Below are positions 37,118 to 46,562 of a DNA stretch of 64,000 nt, in pieces (position 1 is the first letter of the stretch; the number at the start of each line of letters is the position of its first letter). Source of the DNA: Propioniciclava sp. MC1595 (GTDB taxonomy: Bacteria > Actinomycetota > Actinomycetes > Propionibacteriales > Propionibacteriaceae). The stretch spans positions 1,302,001-1,366,000 of the forward strand of contig NZ_CP071870.1 in assembly GCF_017569205.1 (NCBI RefSeq), in the 5' to 3' direction. The translations under genes were made by a program, and so were the position numbers. Below the pieces are notes generated by a model. It saw nothing but the letters and a program-made list of their open reading frames with translations. It did no database searches and had not been told where the DNA came from.

Positions 37118-37761
37118 TCAGTCGTTCTCCAGGCGCCCCCGGACGGTGAAGCCCGCGGCGGCCAGGTCCGCCTCGAGCTCGGTGGTGTCGGTGGTGTTGA
37201 CGCCCAGCACCACGTCGGAGGTCTCGCCCGAGCCCCGGTAGACGGCCAGGTGCTGCACGTTGGCACCGTGCTTGCTGGTGATCGAGCCCATCTGCGCCAG
37301 GGCGCCGGGGACGTCGCGGGCCTCGATGACCAGGCGGGTGCCGTGGTCGCGGAAGCCCATGATCTCGATGAACGCGTCGATGAGGTCGGACTCGGTGATC
37401 ACGCCCACGAGGCGGCCGCCCTCGACCACGGGCAGCATCTCGATCTTGGCCTCGCGCATGACCACGGCGGCCTGCTCGAGCAGGGCCTCGGGGGAGATCG
37501 TGATCGGGTCGCGCGACATCACCTTGGCGATCGACAGCTTGTTGACCAGGTAGGTGAGCTCGTTGACCGACAGCGAGGTCGCCTTGCTCGGCAGGGCCGA
37601 GTCGATGTCGCCCTCGGAGATGACGCCGACCACGCGGCCGGCGTCCATGACCGGCAGGTGGCGGACGTGCTTGTCCTTCATCAGGGCGATCGCCTCGGGG
37701 ATCGTCGCGTCGGCACGGACGGTCCACGGGTTGGCGGTCATGCGGTTCTTGACGAACACGG

Positions 37762-37765
<4 letters not shown>
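37118..37765 (-). CDS. CBS-pair plus ACT domain protein (AcuB-like)
   Basis: 215 aa. Two CBS motifs (residues ~1-60 with DKHVRHLPVMDAGRVVGVISEGDI; ~75-130 with IEMLPVVEGGRLVGVITESDL) bind adenine nucleotides in this fold. A C-terminal ACT domain (~140-210, LVIEARDVPGALAQMGSITSKHG) usually binds amino acids. No catalytic domain, so it is a small-molecule sensor resembling AcuB. ATG 37765 overlaps the livF stop by 4 bp, making it the last gene of the branched-chain amino-acid transport operon; it could sense the transported amino acids or energy state, which is inference. Confidence 0.82.
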
Positions 37766-38455
<690 letters not shown>

Positions 38456-38463
<8 letters not shown>

Positions 38464-39244
38464 GGTCGACCTCCTCGCCGAGGTAGGCCTCGACCACCTT
38501 CGGGTTCGCGCGCACCTCGGCCGGGGTGCCGGAGGCGATCACGATGCCGTGGTCGAGGACGTAGATGCGCTCGCAGACCTGCATGACCAGGCTCATGTCG
38601 TGCTCGATGAGCAGGACAGTGAGGCCGAAGTCGCGCCGGATCTGCCGGATGAGCTCGGTGAGCTGCGCGGTCTCGGTGGGGTTCATGCCGGCCGCCGGCT
38701 CGTCGAGCAGCAGCAGGGTGGGCTGCGTGGCCAGGGCCCGCGCGATCTCGAGGTGGCGCTGGCCACCGTAGGAGAGGTTGACCGCGCGCTCGTCGGCGAC
38801 GTGCTCCAGGTGCATGACCCGCAGCAGTTCCATCGCGCCCTCGCGGATCTCGTCCTCGGCCTTCCGGAAGCCCGGCAGGCGCAGGAACGTCGTGGGGAGC
38901 GGGTAGCGCTGGTTCTGCTGGAACGCGATCATCACGTTCTCCAGGACCGTGAGCTCCTTGAACAGGCGGATGTTCTGGAACGTGCGGCCCACGCCCGCGC
39001 GGCAGATGGCGTAGGGCGCCTTGCCGCCGATCGACTGGGTCTTCCCGTGCGAGGTGAACACGATGGTTCCCGACGAGGGCGGGTAGACGCCGGTGAGCAG
39101 GTTGAACACCGTGGTCTTGCCGGCGCCGTTGGGGCCGATCAGGCCGACCAGCTCGCCCTGCTCGAGGGTGAGGTCGACGTTGGAGACGGCGGTCAGGCCG
39201 CCGAAGCTGCGGGTCAGCGCGGTGACCTCCAGGATGCGGCTCAC
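38456..39244 (-). CDS. livG: Branched-chain amino acid ABC transporter ATP-binding protein LivG
   Basis: 262 aa. Walker A GPNGAGKTTVFNLLTG near residue 37, the LivG-type insertion GRTFQNIRLFKELTVLENVM, signature LSYGGQRHLEIARALA, Walker B LLLLDEPAAGMNP and VLLIEHDMSLVM. GTG 39244 overlaps the livM stop in GTGA, so the product is made in step with LivM. Confidence 0.93.
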
Positions 39245-40218
39245 GGGGCCTCCGTCCCGGACGCCGTGGCGTCCTTCTGCCTGCCGAACCGTGGCAGGAG
39301 CCTCAGCGACAGCTCGCGGTTGCCCAGCAGGCCCTGCGGGCGGAAGATCATGATCACGATCAGCAGCAGGGCGTACAGGATCATGCGGACGCCGGGGAAG
39401 GGCTGCAGCAGCGTCGAGATGATCGCCAGCAGGAACGCCGCGATGACCGACCCCGACAGGGAGCCCAGGCCGCCCAGGACCACGATGACGAGGATGTCGA
39501 TCGACTTCAGGAAGCCGAACTGCTCGGGCTTGATCACGTAGAAGTACGAGGCGTACATACCGCCCGCGATGCCGCCGAAGAAGGCGCCGATCGTGAAGGC
39601 GAGCACCTTCGAGCGCGTGGTGTTCACGCCGATGGACTCCGCCGCGATCTCGTCCTCGCGCACCGCGATGGCGTCGCGCCCCTGCCGGGAGCGGATGAAG
39701 TTGCTGATCAGCATCACGCTGCCGACGGTGAGGATGAAGAACCAGGTCCAGTCCATGTGCTGGGGGACCGGGGACAGGCCCGCCGCGCCGTTGGTGAACT
39801 CGAAGTTCTGCAGCAGGATGCGGATGATCTCGGCCATGCCGAGGGTGGCGATGGCGATGTAGTCGCCGCGCAGGCGCAGCGTCGGGAGGCCGATCAGGAA
39901 GCCCACCAGCGCCGCGATCACACCGCCCAGGAGCAGGCCGCCGACGAAGCCGAAGACGTTGTCCCAGCGCATGGTGACCAGGGCGGTGGAGTACGCGCCG
40001 ATCGCCATGAAGCCGGCGTGGCCCAGGGAGAACTGGCCGGTGAAACCCGTGATGAGGTTCAGCGAGACCGCCAGCACGATGTTGATGCAGATCGTGGCGA
40101 TCGTCACCTGCATGTAGGCGTCGATGATGCCGGCCTGCACCAGCAGCAGGACGATGACGTAGGTGGCGACCAGCGGCAGCCACAGGGTGAGCGCCTGGCG
40201 CACGAGGGGGTTCTTCAT
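39241..40218 (-). CDS. livM: Branched-chain amino acid ABC transporter permease LivM
   Basis: 325 aa, eight to ten membrane helices. Typical LivM features: NLITGFTGQFSLGHAGFMAIGAY, LRGDYIAIATLGMAEIIRI and GGLGSLSGSVIAAFLL. The C-terminal tail is basic and cytoplasmic. ATG 40218 shares one base with the livH stop (TGATG). Confidence 0.93.
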   Translation of the reverse strand: MKNPLVRQALTLWLPLVATYVIVLLLVQAGIIDAYMQVTIATICINIVLAVSLNLITGFTGQFSLGHAGFMAIGAYSTALVTMRWDNVFGFVGGLLLGGVIAALVGFLIGLPTLRLRGDYIAIATLGMAEIIRILLQNFEFTNGAAGLSPVPQHMDWTWFFILTVGSVMLISNFIRSRQGRDAIAVREDEIAAESIGVNTTRSKVLAFTIGAFFGGIAGGMYASYFYVIKPEQFGFLKSIDILVIVVLGGLGSLSGSVIAAFLLAIISTLLQPFPGVRMILYALLLIVIMIFRPQGLLGNRELSLRLLPRFGRQKDATASGTEAP

Positions 40219-41102
40219 CACACCTTCTCCCGGACGTTCTTGCCGAGCAGGCCGGTGGGCTTGAAGATCAGCACGAGGATGAGGATCGCGAACACGACGG
40301 CGTCGGTGTACAGGCTCGACCAGTAGCCGGCCACCAGCGTCTCGGACGCCCCGATGAAGTAGCCGCCCAGCAGCGCGCCGGGGATCAGGCCGATGCCGCC
40401 GAACACGGCGGCGACGAAGGCCTTCAGGCCGGGCAGCAGGCCCATGAGCGGGTTGATCGCGTTGTAGTAGACGCCCACCAGCACGCCCGCGGCGCCGGCC
40501 AGGGCCGACCCGATGGCGAAGGTGAAGGAGATGGTGTTGTCGACGCTGATGCCCATCAGGCGGGCCGCGTCCGCGTCCTGCGACACCGCGCGCATCGCCT
40601 TGCCGACCTTGGTGCGCCGCACGATGTACTGCAGCACCACCATCAACAGCACGGAGACGCCGACGATGATGACCTGCTTCATCGTGACCAGCACCCCGCC
40701 GACGTTGAAGCTCTGCTCCATGAACGGGGGCAGGACGCCGTAGGTGCGGGTGTCGGCGCCGACGAAGAACATCATCGTGTACTCGAGCAGGAGCGAGACG
40801 CCGATGGCCGTGATCAGGACCGCGATGCGCGTCGACTTCCGCAGGGGTTTGTACGCCACCCGTTCGATGACCACCCCGAGCACCGTGCACGCCGCCATGG
40901 CGATCAGGAGCGACTCCACGAAGCCGAGCTTCAGGTGGACCATGCAGAAGTAGCCCACGTAGGCGCCGACCATGTAGACGTCGCCGTGGGCGAAGTTGAT
41001 GAGCTGGATGATGCCGTACACCATCGTGTAGCCCAGCGCGATGAGCGCGTAGATGCTGCCCAGCGCGAGGCCGTTGACCAGCTGTTGTGCGAGTTGCTCC
41101 AC
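40218..41102 (-). CDS. livH: Branched-chain amino acid ABC transporter permease LivH
   Basis: 294 aa, about eight membrane helices. NGLALGSIYALIALGYTMVYGIIQLINFAHGDVYMVGAY in pieces is the conserved LivH N-terminus; RAVSQDADAARLMGISVD is the coupling loop to the ATPases, and GGIGLIPGALLGGYFIG follows. GTG 41102 is preceded by AGGGGGAG at about 10 nt. A long hairpin separates it from livK. Confidence 0.92.
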   Translation of the reverse strand: MEQLAQQLVNGLALGSIYALIALGYTMVYGIIQLINFAHGDVYMVGAYVGYFCMVHLKLGFVESLLIAMAACTVLGVVIERVAYKPLRKSTRIAVLITAIGVSLLLEYTMMFFVGADTRTYGVLPPFMEQSFNVGGVLVTMKQVIIVGVSVLLMVVLQYIVRRTKVGKAMRAVSQDADAARLMGISVDNTISFTFAIGSALAGAAGVLVGVYYNAINPLMGLLPGLKAFVAAVFGGIGLIPGALLGGYFIGASETLVAGYWSSLYTDAVVFAILILVLIFKPTGLLGKNVREKV

Positions 41103-41126
41103 GGGTGTCGAGTCTCCCCCTGATCG

Positions 41127-41165
41127 GACGAGGAGTGGGACGGACGCGCCGTCCCACTCCTCGTC
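41127..41165 (-). promoter_or_regulatory. 17-bp perfect hairpin between livK and livH
   Basis: Bases 41127-41143 are exactly complementary to 41149-41165, with loop ACGCG. It starts 20 nt after the livK stop in transcription order and has no T-tail. The likely role is partial termination and protection of the livK 3' end, so that more binding protein than permease is made. That role is known for other ABC operons and inferred here. Confidence 0.7.
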
Positions 41166-41184
41166 GAGTGGTCTACCGGGAAGG

Positions 41185-42345
41185 TCAGGCCTTCTCGGTC
41201 ACGGCGACCTCGCCGTCCTTGTAGCCGATGAAGACGACGGCCTTCACCGGGTTGTGGTTCTCGTCGACCGAGAAGGTGCCGGTGACGCCGGCGAAGTCCT
41301 TGGTCTCGGCCAGGGCCTTCTGGACGCCCTCACCGGTCTTCTCGGAGGCGCGCGCGACGCCGTCCGCGACGAACTTCATGGTGTCGTAGCCCAGCGCGTT
41401 GAACGCGTTCGGCTCGGTGTTGTACTTCGCCTGGAAGGCCTTGATGAAGTCCTGGACCTTCGGGTCCTGGTCGGCCGAGCTGTAGTGGTTGGTGAAGTAC
41501 ACGTCGGTCAGCTGGGCGCCGGCCTGCTCGGCGAGCACGGGGGAGTCGAAGCCGTCGCCACCGAGGATGGGCTGGGTGACGCCGAGGTCGCGGGCCTGCT
41601 TGATGGCCTTGCCGGCCTCGGTGTAGTACCCGGGCAGGTAGATGACGTCGAACTGCTGGCCCTTGAACTTGGTCATGACCGCGTTGAAGTTGTCGGCGCC
41701 CTTGGCGTAGGCGTCCTCGGACACGATCTCGCCGCCGGCCTCGGTGAAGGTGGTGCGGAACGCGTCGGCCAGGCCCTTGCTGTAGTCGCTGGAGCTGTCG
41801 CGCAGGATGACGGCCTTCTTGGCGTCGAACTTCTTCACCGCGTAGTTCGCCGCGGCGGTGCCCTGGAAGGAGTCGTTGAAGCAGGTGCGGAAGGCGAACT
41901 GCTTCACGCCGGTGGCGTCCACCGTCACGTCGTCGGCGGTCGCCGAGCCGGACACGACCGGGATCTTGTTCTGCTCGGCCACGGGGATGGTGGCCTTCAT
42001 GCCGCCGGAGGTGGCCGGGCCGATCACCGTGATGACCTTGTCCTGCGTCATCAGCTTGGTGGCCAGCGTGGTGGCCTCGGCGGCGTCGGACTTGGTGTCG
42101 TACTTGACGAGCTCGATCTGCTTGCCGTCGATGCCGCCGGCCTGGTTGATCTCCTCGGCGGCCATCTCGATGCCCTGGACGTTGGCCTCGCCGTAGGTGG
42201 CCACGTCGCCGGAGAGCTCGAAGTTGACGCCGATCTTGATCGTGTCGCCGGCGGGGGCCTGAGCCTGGCCCGCACCGCCGGAGCAACCGGCGAGCATGGC
42301 GAGGCCGACCGTCGCGGCCGCGAGGCCGGTGAGGATGCGCTTCAT
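41185..42345 (-). CDS. livK: Branched-chain amino acid ABC transporter substrate-binding lipoprotein LivK
   Basis: 386 aa. Signal peptide MKRILTGLAAATVGLAMLAGCS with lipobox LAGC, so it is a lipoprotein at the outer membrane face. Mature part TIKIGVNFELSGDVATYGEANVQGIEMAAEEIN in pieces, then IGPATSGGMKATIPVAEQNKIPVVSGSAT, the Leu/Ile/Val-binding type I fold. The ATG at 42345 has GGGAG 9 nt upstream. First gene of livKHMGF plus the CBS-ACT gene; other amides or amino acids as ligand cannot be excluded. Confidence 0.92.
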   Translation of the reverse strand: MKRILTGLAAATVGLAMLAGCSGGAGQAQAPAGDTIKIGVNFELSGDVATYGEANVQGIEMAAEEINQAGGIDGKQIELVKYDTKSDAAEATTLATKLMTQDKVITVIGPATSGGMKATIPVAEQNKIPVVSGSATADDVTVDATGVKQFAFRTCFNDSFQGTAAANYAVKKFDAKKAVILRDSSSDYSKGLADAFRTTFTEAGGEIVSEDAYAKGADNFNAVMTKFKGQQFDVIYLPGYYTEAGKAIKQARDLGVTQPILGGDGFDSPVLAEQAGAQLTDVYFTNHYSSADQDPKVQDFIKAFQAKYNTEPNAFNALGYDTMKFVADGVARASEKTGEGVQKALAETKDFAGVTGTFSVDENHNPVKAVVFIGYKDGEVAVTEKA

Positions 42346-42412
42346 GTGGTGTATCTCCCTGGTCGGCCGCTCCGGATGGGGAGGAGCGGATGCGCCGCAT
42401 GGTACAAACGCA

Positions 42413-42469
42413 CGGCCCCGGCGGGGGGCCAGTCTCACGGACGTGAGCCGGACGCCCCCGCCGGGGCCG
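42413..42469 (-). terminator. Large inverted repeat between the aquaporin remnant and livK
   Basis: A 15-bp perfect arm (42413-42427) pairs with 42455-42469; the 27-nt loop has its own small inverted repeat (CTCACG 42434-42439 with CGTGAG 42442-42447). It fits the position of an aquaporin terminator and insulates livK. A possible livK -10 TACCAT lies at 42399-42404 on the minus strand. Confidence 0.55.
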
Positions 42470-42522
42470 GATTCGTGACCGGTCCGTTATGCAACCTCGG
42501 CTGCACGACGGGCCGCCGGGGC

Positions 42523-42981
42523 TCAGGCCTCGGTGGCCGCCCGCTGGACGGGCTCGTTCTCGGCCACGTCGCCACGGTCGCCGGTCAGGGCGGCGTAGGA
42601 GATGCCGGCGATCAGGGCGCCGACGATCGGGGCCACGATGAACGCCCAGACCTGCATGAGGGCGTCCGCACCCGCGAACCACGCCACGCCCAGCGAACGG
42701 GCCGGGTTGACCGAGGTGTTCGACACCGGGATGGAGATCAGGTGGATCAGGGTCAGCGCGAGGCCGATGGCCAGCGGGGCGAAGCCCTTGGGGGCCTTGT
42801 TGGAGGTGACGCCGAGGATGATCCAGATGAAGATCGCGGTCAACACGACCTCGGCGACGAGCACGGCGAGCAGGGAGTAGCCGCCGGGGGAGCGGTCGCC
42901 GTAGCCGTTGGTGGCGAGGCCTGACGCGACGGCGTCGAAGCCCGGCTGGCCGGAGGCGATGACGAACAGCACGAGGCCGGC
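42523..42981 (-). pseudogene. aqpZ: Aquaporin Z C-terminal half; N-terminal half deleted
   Basis: From 42981 the minus strand reads [17 protein letters not shown], then [40 protein letters not shown] and the second pore motif NTSVNPARS, all very close to bacterial AqpZ from about its residue 95 on. The first three helices and the first NPA motif are absent. Upstream of 42981 the frame runs without homology into the end of the neighbouring 183-aa protein gene (stop at 43010), so the join lies within 42981-43010. Three of six helices remain, so a working pore is unlikely. The frame is still open and its codons intact, so the loss looks recent. Confidence 0.75.
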
Positions 42982-43009
42982 GGGCGGCCTGTCACCCGCC
43001 CGGGCGACG

Positions 43010-43561
43010 TCAGCCCGGGATGGGCAGCGCCGACATCTGCCGGCCCTGCGCCGTGGTGAGGATGAGCGTCGAGTCGCCGCGCGGGAGGGGGATGTAGAGG
43101 TTGCCCTCGACGTACTGTCCGGCCTCGAGCACGCCGGACCCGATCTCGGGATCCGGCGCACCGGGGAGCGGCTCGTAGACCTCGGTGCCCACGTTGGAGA
43201 AGGCCACGAACCCGTAACTCACCCGACCGCCGTCGGCGGTCACGCGGACGCGCAGGGTGACGCCGTCGACGTCCCAGGAGTGGTCTAGGACCTCCCACCG
43301 GCCGTGGCTGGTCGTGCTGCCGGGCATGGTGAAGGGCATGCCGGGGCCCGCGTTGGCGGCCTCGGAGGCGCTCGGGGAGGGGGCGGGCTCGCTCGGCGCG
43401 GGCGGGGTGGGCCGCAGGAAGAGGGCCGCGAGGACGACGCCGACGAGCGCGATGCCGACCAGGGCCAGCCACCAGCCGCCGCCACCGCGCTTGGGCGGGG
43501 CGTAGGCGTTGATGTCGACAGGACGCCGCTGGTACGGGTCCTGCTGCCACGGCTGGCTCAT
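43010..43561 (-). CDS. Single-helix membrane protein with exported Ig-like (DUF4352-like) domain
   Basis: 183 aa. A Gln/Pro-rich cytoplasmic start, one helix ([21 protein letters not shown], ~32-52), a Pro/Ser linker and a beta-rich outer domain: [41 protein letters not shown] and [18 protein letters not shown], like DUF4352/telomere-repeat-fold exported domains. Function unknown. TAATCT (43568-43573 on the minus strand) lies 6 nt before the ATG. Its stop lies at the deletion edge of the aquaporin remnant, so the original 3' end cannot be vouched for. Confidence 0.65.
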   Translation of the reverse strand: MSQPWQQDPYQRRPVDINAYAPPKRGGGGWWLALVGIALVGVVLAALFLRPTPPAPSEPAPSPSASEAANAGPGMPFTMPGSTTSHGRWEVLDHSWDVDGVTLRVRVTADGGRVSYGFVAFSNVGTEVYEPLPGAPDPEIGSGVLEAGQYVEGNLYIPLPRGDSTLILTTAQGRQMSALPIPG

Positions 43562-43586
43562 GGGGCGAGATTACTAGAGGGGTGGT

Positions 43587-43640
43587 TGTGGACAACGGGC
43601 GGGCCCGTGACGGGCCCTGTGGACGGTTGGAACCGGGTGC
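43587..43640 (+). promoter_or_regulatory. DnaA-box-like pair and GGAACCGGGTGC element before the DUF4192 gene
   Basis: TGTGGACAA (43587-43595) is the reverse complement of TTGTCCACA, the GC-rich DnaA box; TGTGGACGG (43618-43626) is a variant. GGAACCGGGTGC (43629-43640) follows, 33 nt before the ATG. The same order and the same 33-nt distance occur before comEA. Between the boxes a GGGCCCG/CGGGCCC hairpin is present. Confidence 0.6.
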
Positions 43641-43673
43641 ACGGGGCGCGGGCAGCCCGCCGACAACTAGGGC

Positions 43674-44600
43674 ATGACCGAAGCGCCCGAACGCACCACC
43701 GTGACCAGCCTGACCGACCTCGTCGAGGTCGTCCCGAGCCTGCTGGGCTTCCACCCCCACGATTCCCTCGTCCTGCTGGCGATCCGCGACGGGATGGTCC
43801 AGCTCACCGCCCGCACCGACCTGTTCGACGCCCCGCCGGCGCGGGCGCTTGCCCCCGCCTGGCACCGCCTGCCGGGGGCGCACTTCGTCGTGATCGCGTT
43901 CTCCGCCGACGCGGGGTGCGCCTGGTGGGGGCTCGACGACGTCGACCTTGCCCTCCCCGGGGACGCCGAGCGCATCCTCGTCCACGCCGACGGGGAGCGG
44001 TGGTACGAACACCCCGACGACGAAGGGACGCCCTACGACGCGCTGGGCGGCGTGCTGCTGGCCGAGGCGGCGTACGCCGGGCGGCCGATCCGGGGCTCGC
44101 GGGAGGAGCTGTACGCGCTCGTGGAACCCAACCGGACGCCGGCGGAGGTGACGGCGTCCCTCGACCGGGTCGCGGCGCGGGCGGAGGGCCTGTCGGACAT
44201 CCTCGGCGAGGCGCGCGCCCTGCTGGCCGCGCACGACGACGCCCCGGGCGACCTCGAGATCGACGACGCGACCGTGCTGTGCCTGGCCAGCCACGACCCG
44301 TGCTTCCTCGACGAGGCGCTGCTGTCGACCACGCGGGCCAACGCGGCCCCACGCGTGTCGCTGTGGCTGCAGGTCGTGGGCTGCGGGGTGCCGAACTGCG
44401 TCGGCGGGGCACTGGCCGCGGCGGCGCTCGCCGCGTGGCTCAACGGCGACGGCGCCCTGCAGTCGGTGTGCCTCGAGGCGATGGACGACCGGCCCGGTCC
44501 GGCCGAGTGGGCCCGCTTCCTGCAGGCCGTGAACCTGGGCGCGGTACCTCCCGCGGAGTGGGACTCGCTGGCGGCCGAGCTGCGGCGGGCCCGCGCCTGA
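43674..44600 (+). CDS. DUF4192 family protein
   Basis: 308 aa. The start SLTDLVEVVPSLLGFHPHDSLVLLAI is the signature of DUF4192, an actinobacterial family without known function. Two Cys clusters (VLCLASHDPCFLDE; VVGCGVPNC) and Trp-rich segments are present; no enzyme motif is evident. There is no Shine-Dalgarno before ATG 43674 and no clear TANNNT, but the upstream region matches that of comEA. A GC hairpin (44605-44622) follows the stop. Confidence 0.8.
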   Translation: MTEAPERTTVTSLTDLVEVVPSLLGFHPHDSLVLLAIRDGMVQLTARTDLFDAPPARALAPAWHRLPGAHFVVIAFSADAGCAWWGLDDVDLALPGDAERILVHADGERWYEHPDDEGTPYDALGGVLLAEAAYAGRPIRGSREELYALVEPNRTPAEVTASLDRVAARAEGLSDILGEARALLAAHDDAPGDLEIDDATVLCLASHDPCFLDEALLSTTRANAAPRVSLWLQVVGCGVPNCVGGALAAAALAAWLNGDGALQSVCLEAMDDRPGPAEWARFLQAVNLGAVPPAEWDSLAAELRRARA

Positions 44601-44604
44601 GGGC

Positions 44605-44622
44605 GGCGCCCGCCGGGGCGCC
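44605..44622 (+). terminator. Hairpin after the DUF4192 gene
   Basis: GGCGCCC (44605-44611) pairs with GGGCGCC (44616-44622) around GCCG, ending 1 nt before the -10 of the kinase gene. The same stem with loop GACC occurs at 18766-18783 ahead of rne. Confidence 0.5.
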
Positions 44623-44635
44623 CTACGATACCCCC

Positions 44636-45568
44636 ATGCGACGGATCGTGGTGTGCGGCGAGGCCCTGATCGACCTGGTGCCCGGAGCGGCGTCCGACGA
44701 CACGCGGGCCTCCACCTGGCGCGCGCTGTCGGCCGGTGGGCCCATGAACAGCGCCATCGGGCTCGCGCGCCTCGGGGTGCCCGTGGAGTTCCTCGGGCGG
44801 CTGGGGGACGACGCGTTCGCCGCCCAGCTTCGGGGCCACCTGGCCGCGAACGGCGTCGGGACGACCCTGGCCGTCGCGGCGGCCCAGCCGACCTCGCTGG
44901 CCGTGGTGAGTCTCGACGAGGTGGGCAAGGCCTCCTACACCTTCCACTTCGCGGGGACCGCCAACTTCGGCTGGCGGGCCGACGAACTGCCCGAGCTGGG
45001 GGAGGGGGACTGGCTGCACGTGGCGTCCTTGGTCACGGTCGTCGGCCCCGGCCACGAGGCGCTGCTGGCCTGGGTGAAGTCGGGGACCGGGCCGCTCTCG
45101 GTCGACGTCAACGTGCGCCCGACGGTGATCCCCGACATGGCCGCGTACTGGGCGGCGATCGAGCCGTGGCTGCGCGTGGTCGGGGAGCGTGGGGGCCTGG
45201 TCAAGGGGTCGGACGAGGACTTCGAGCACCTGGCCGCCCACTCGGGGCTGCCCGTCGACCCCGCCGAACTGGTCGTGGCCCTGCGCGAGCGCTACGGCGT
45301 CACGTGGGCCGTGGTGACCCGGGGGGCGGACGGCGCCGTGTCCGCCGGGCCCGACGGGCTCGCGTCCGTCGCCAGCCCGCCGGTCGACCTGGTCGACACC
45401 ATCGGCGCGGGGGACACGTTCATGGCGGGCCTACTGGACGGCCTGGTCGTCCGCGGGCTCCCGCTGGAGGACGCCCTGGGCCGGGGCGCCCTGGCCGCGT
45501 CGCTGGTGTGCGAGCGGGAGGGGGCCGACCCGCCCACCGCCGCCGAGCTGGACGCCGCGCGGGCGTAG
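44636..45568 (+). CDS. PfkB/ribokinase family carbohydrate kinase (fructokinase-like)
   Basis: 310 aa. N-terminal VVCGEALIDLVPG and GGPMNSAIGLARLGVPVEFLGRLGDDAF, C-terminal VDTIGAGDTFMAGLLDGL, in which GAGD holds the anion hole and catalytic Asp. The start resembles fructokinases/2-keto-3-deoxygluconate kinases. TACGAT (44624-44629) lies 6 nt before ATG 44636. It stands alone between DUF4192 and the convergent EEP gene; substrate uncertain. Confidence 0.85.
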   Translation: MRRIVVCGEALIDLVPGAASDDTRASTWRALSAGGPMNSAIGLARLGVPVEFLGRLGDDAFAAQLRGHLAANGVGTTLAVAAAQPTSLAVVSLDEVGKASYTFHFAGTANFGWRADELPELGEGDWLHVASLVTVVGPGHEALLAWVKSGTGPLSVDVNVRPTVIPDMAAYWAAIEPWLRVVGERGGLVKGSDEDFEHLAAHSGLPVDPAELVVALRERYGVTWAVVTRGADGAVSAGPDGLASVASPPVDLVDTIGAGDTFMAGLLDGLVVRGLPLEDALGRGALAASLVCEREGADPPTAAELDAARA

Positions 45569-46546
45569 TCAGCGCACGACGAGGTCGGCCACGACCACCG
45601 CGTGGTCGGAGCCCTCGAGGGGGGCGGTCCTGAAGCTGCGGGTCGTCACGTGCTCGTTGGTGAGGACGTGGTCGATCGCGATCAGGGGCGGGCCGAACGG
45701 GAGGCTCGTGAACGTGGGCTGCCACCCGGCTCCGGCCTCCTGTGACCCGAGGGTGAGGCCCTCCGCGAGGAGCATGCGCAGCGTGAGGTGCTCGGCGGTC
45801 GCATTGAGGTCGCCCACCACGGCGAGCGGCTCGGCCAGGTGGGGGCGGATCGCGTCGCGCAGGATGGCGCCCTCGCGCTCCCACGTCGACGCGCTGCCCA
45901 GCATGTTGGCCGGGTGGGCCGCGACCAGGACCAGGGGCGTCCCGGGGGCGGAGACCTCGACCACGTACTGGTCGAACCGGCTGGGGACGCGGCCGCGCTC
46001 GGCGAGGGGCAGGCGGGAGAACACGACGGTTCCCGACGGGTCGCGTTCCGCCTGCGGGCCGGAGGCCGCCCGGCCGACCGTCCACGGGTGGCCGGCGAGT
46101 GCGTCCGCGACGTCCTCCGACCCCAGGAACCGCTCGGTCGCCTCGGTGACGACCACCACGTCGGCGTCCGCCTCCGCGACGACGCGGGCGAAGCTCGCCG
46201 GGTCGGCCCCGCCGAAGCGCACGTTGGCGGCCAGCACCCGGACGGGAGCACCGCCCGGCTCCGGTGTCGTCCGGATCGGCCAGTACGGGCGCGCCCACCC
46301 GACCTGCACGATCAGGGCCACGAGCGTCGGGAAGGCCAGCAGCCGGGACCAGCGCGTGCCGCCCAGGAGGAACAGCACCGTCGCGGCGAGCCACAGGACG
46401 ATGCCGTAGGGGATGAACGAGGCCGCCATCGCCACCCACGCGGTGGACGCCTGGGCCTCCGGCTGCACGTACAGCAACACCAGGGCCGATGCCGTCAAGG
46501 CGCACGCCCACCCCAGGGCCAGGGCGAGGTGTCGGAGGGTGCGCAC
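45569..46546 (-). CDS. Endonuclease/exonuclease/phosphatase (EEP) family membrane protein
   Basis: 325 aa. Three N-terminal helices (LALALGWACALTASALVLLYV; VAMAASFIPYGIVLWLAATVLFLL; LLAFPTLVALIVQVGW) precede an EEP domain: VRVLAANVRFGGADP, VVVVTEATERF with the metal Glu, AAHPANM, VVGDLNATAEH and the final AIDHVLTNEHV ... GSDHAVVVADL with catalytic Asp-His. The enzyme part would lie outside. GTG 46546 gives a short basic start; a GTG at 46591 adds 15 residues and is the alternative. Substrate unknown (nucleic acid or phospholipid). Confidence 0.8.
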   Translation of the reverse strand: MRTLRHLALALGWACALTASALVLLYVQPEAQASTAWVAMAASFIPYGIVLWLAATVLFLLGGTRWSRLLAFPTLVALIVQVGWARPYWPIRTTPEPGGAPVRVLAANVRFGGADPASFARVVAEADADVVVVTEATERFLGSEDVADALAGHPWTVGRAASGPQAERDPSGTVVFSRLPLAERGRVPSRFDQYVVEVSAPGTPLVLVAAHPANMLGSASTWEREGAILRDAIRPHLAEPLAVVGDLNATAEHLTLRMLLAEGLTLGSQEAGAGWQPTFTSLPFGPPLIAIDHVLTNEHVTTRSFRTAPLEGSDHAVVVADLVVR

Positions 46547-46562
46547 GGCCCCAGCGTGCCAC

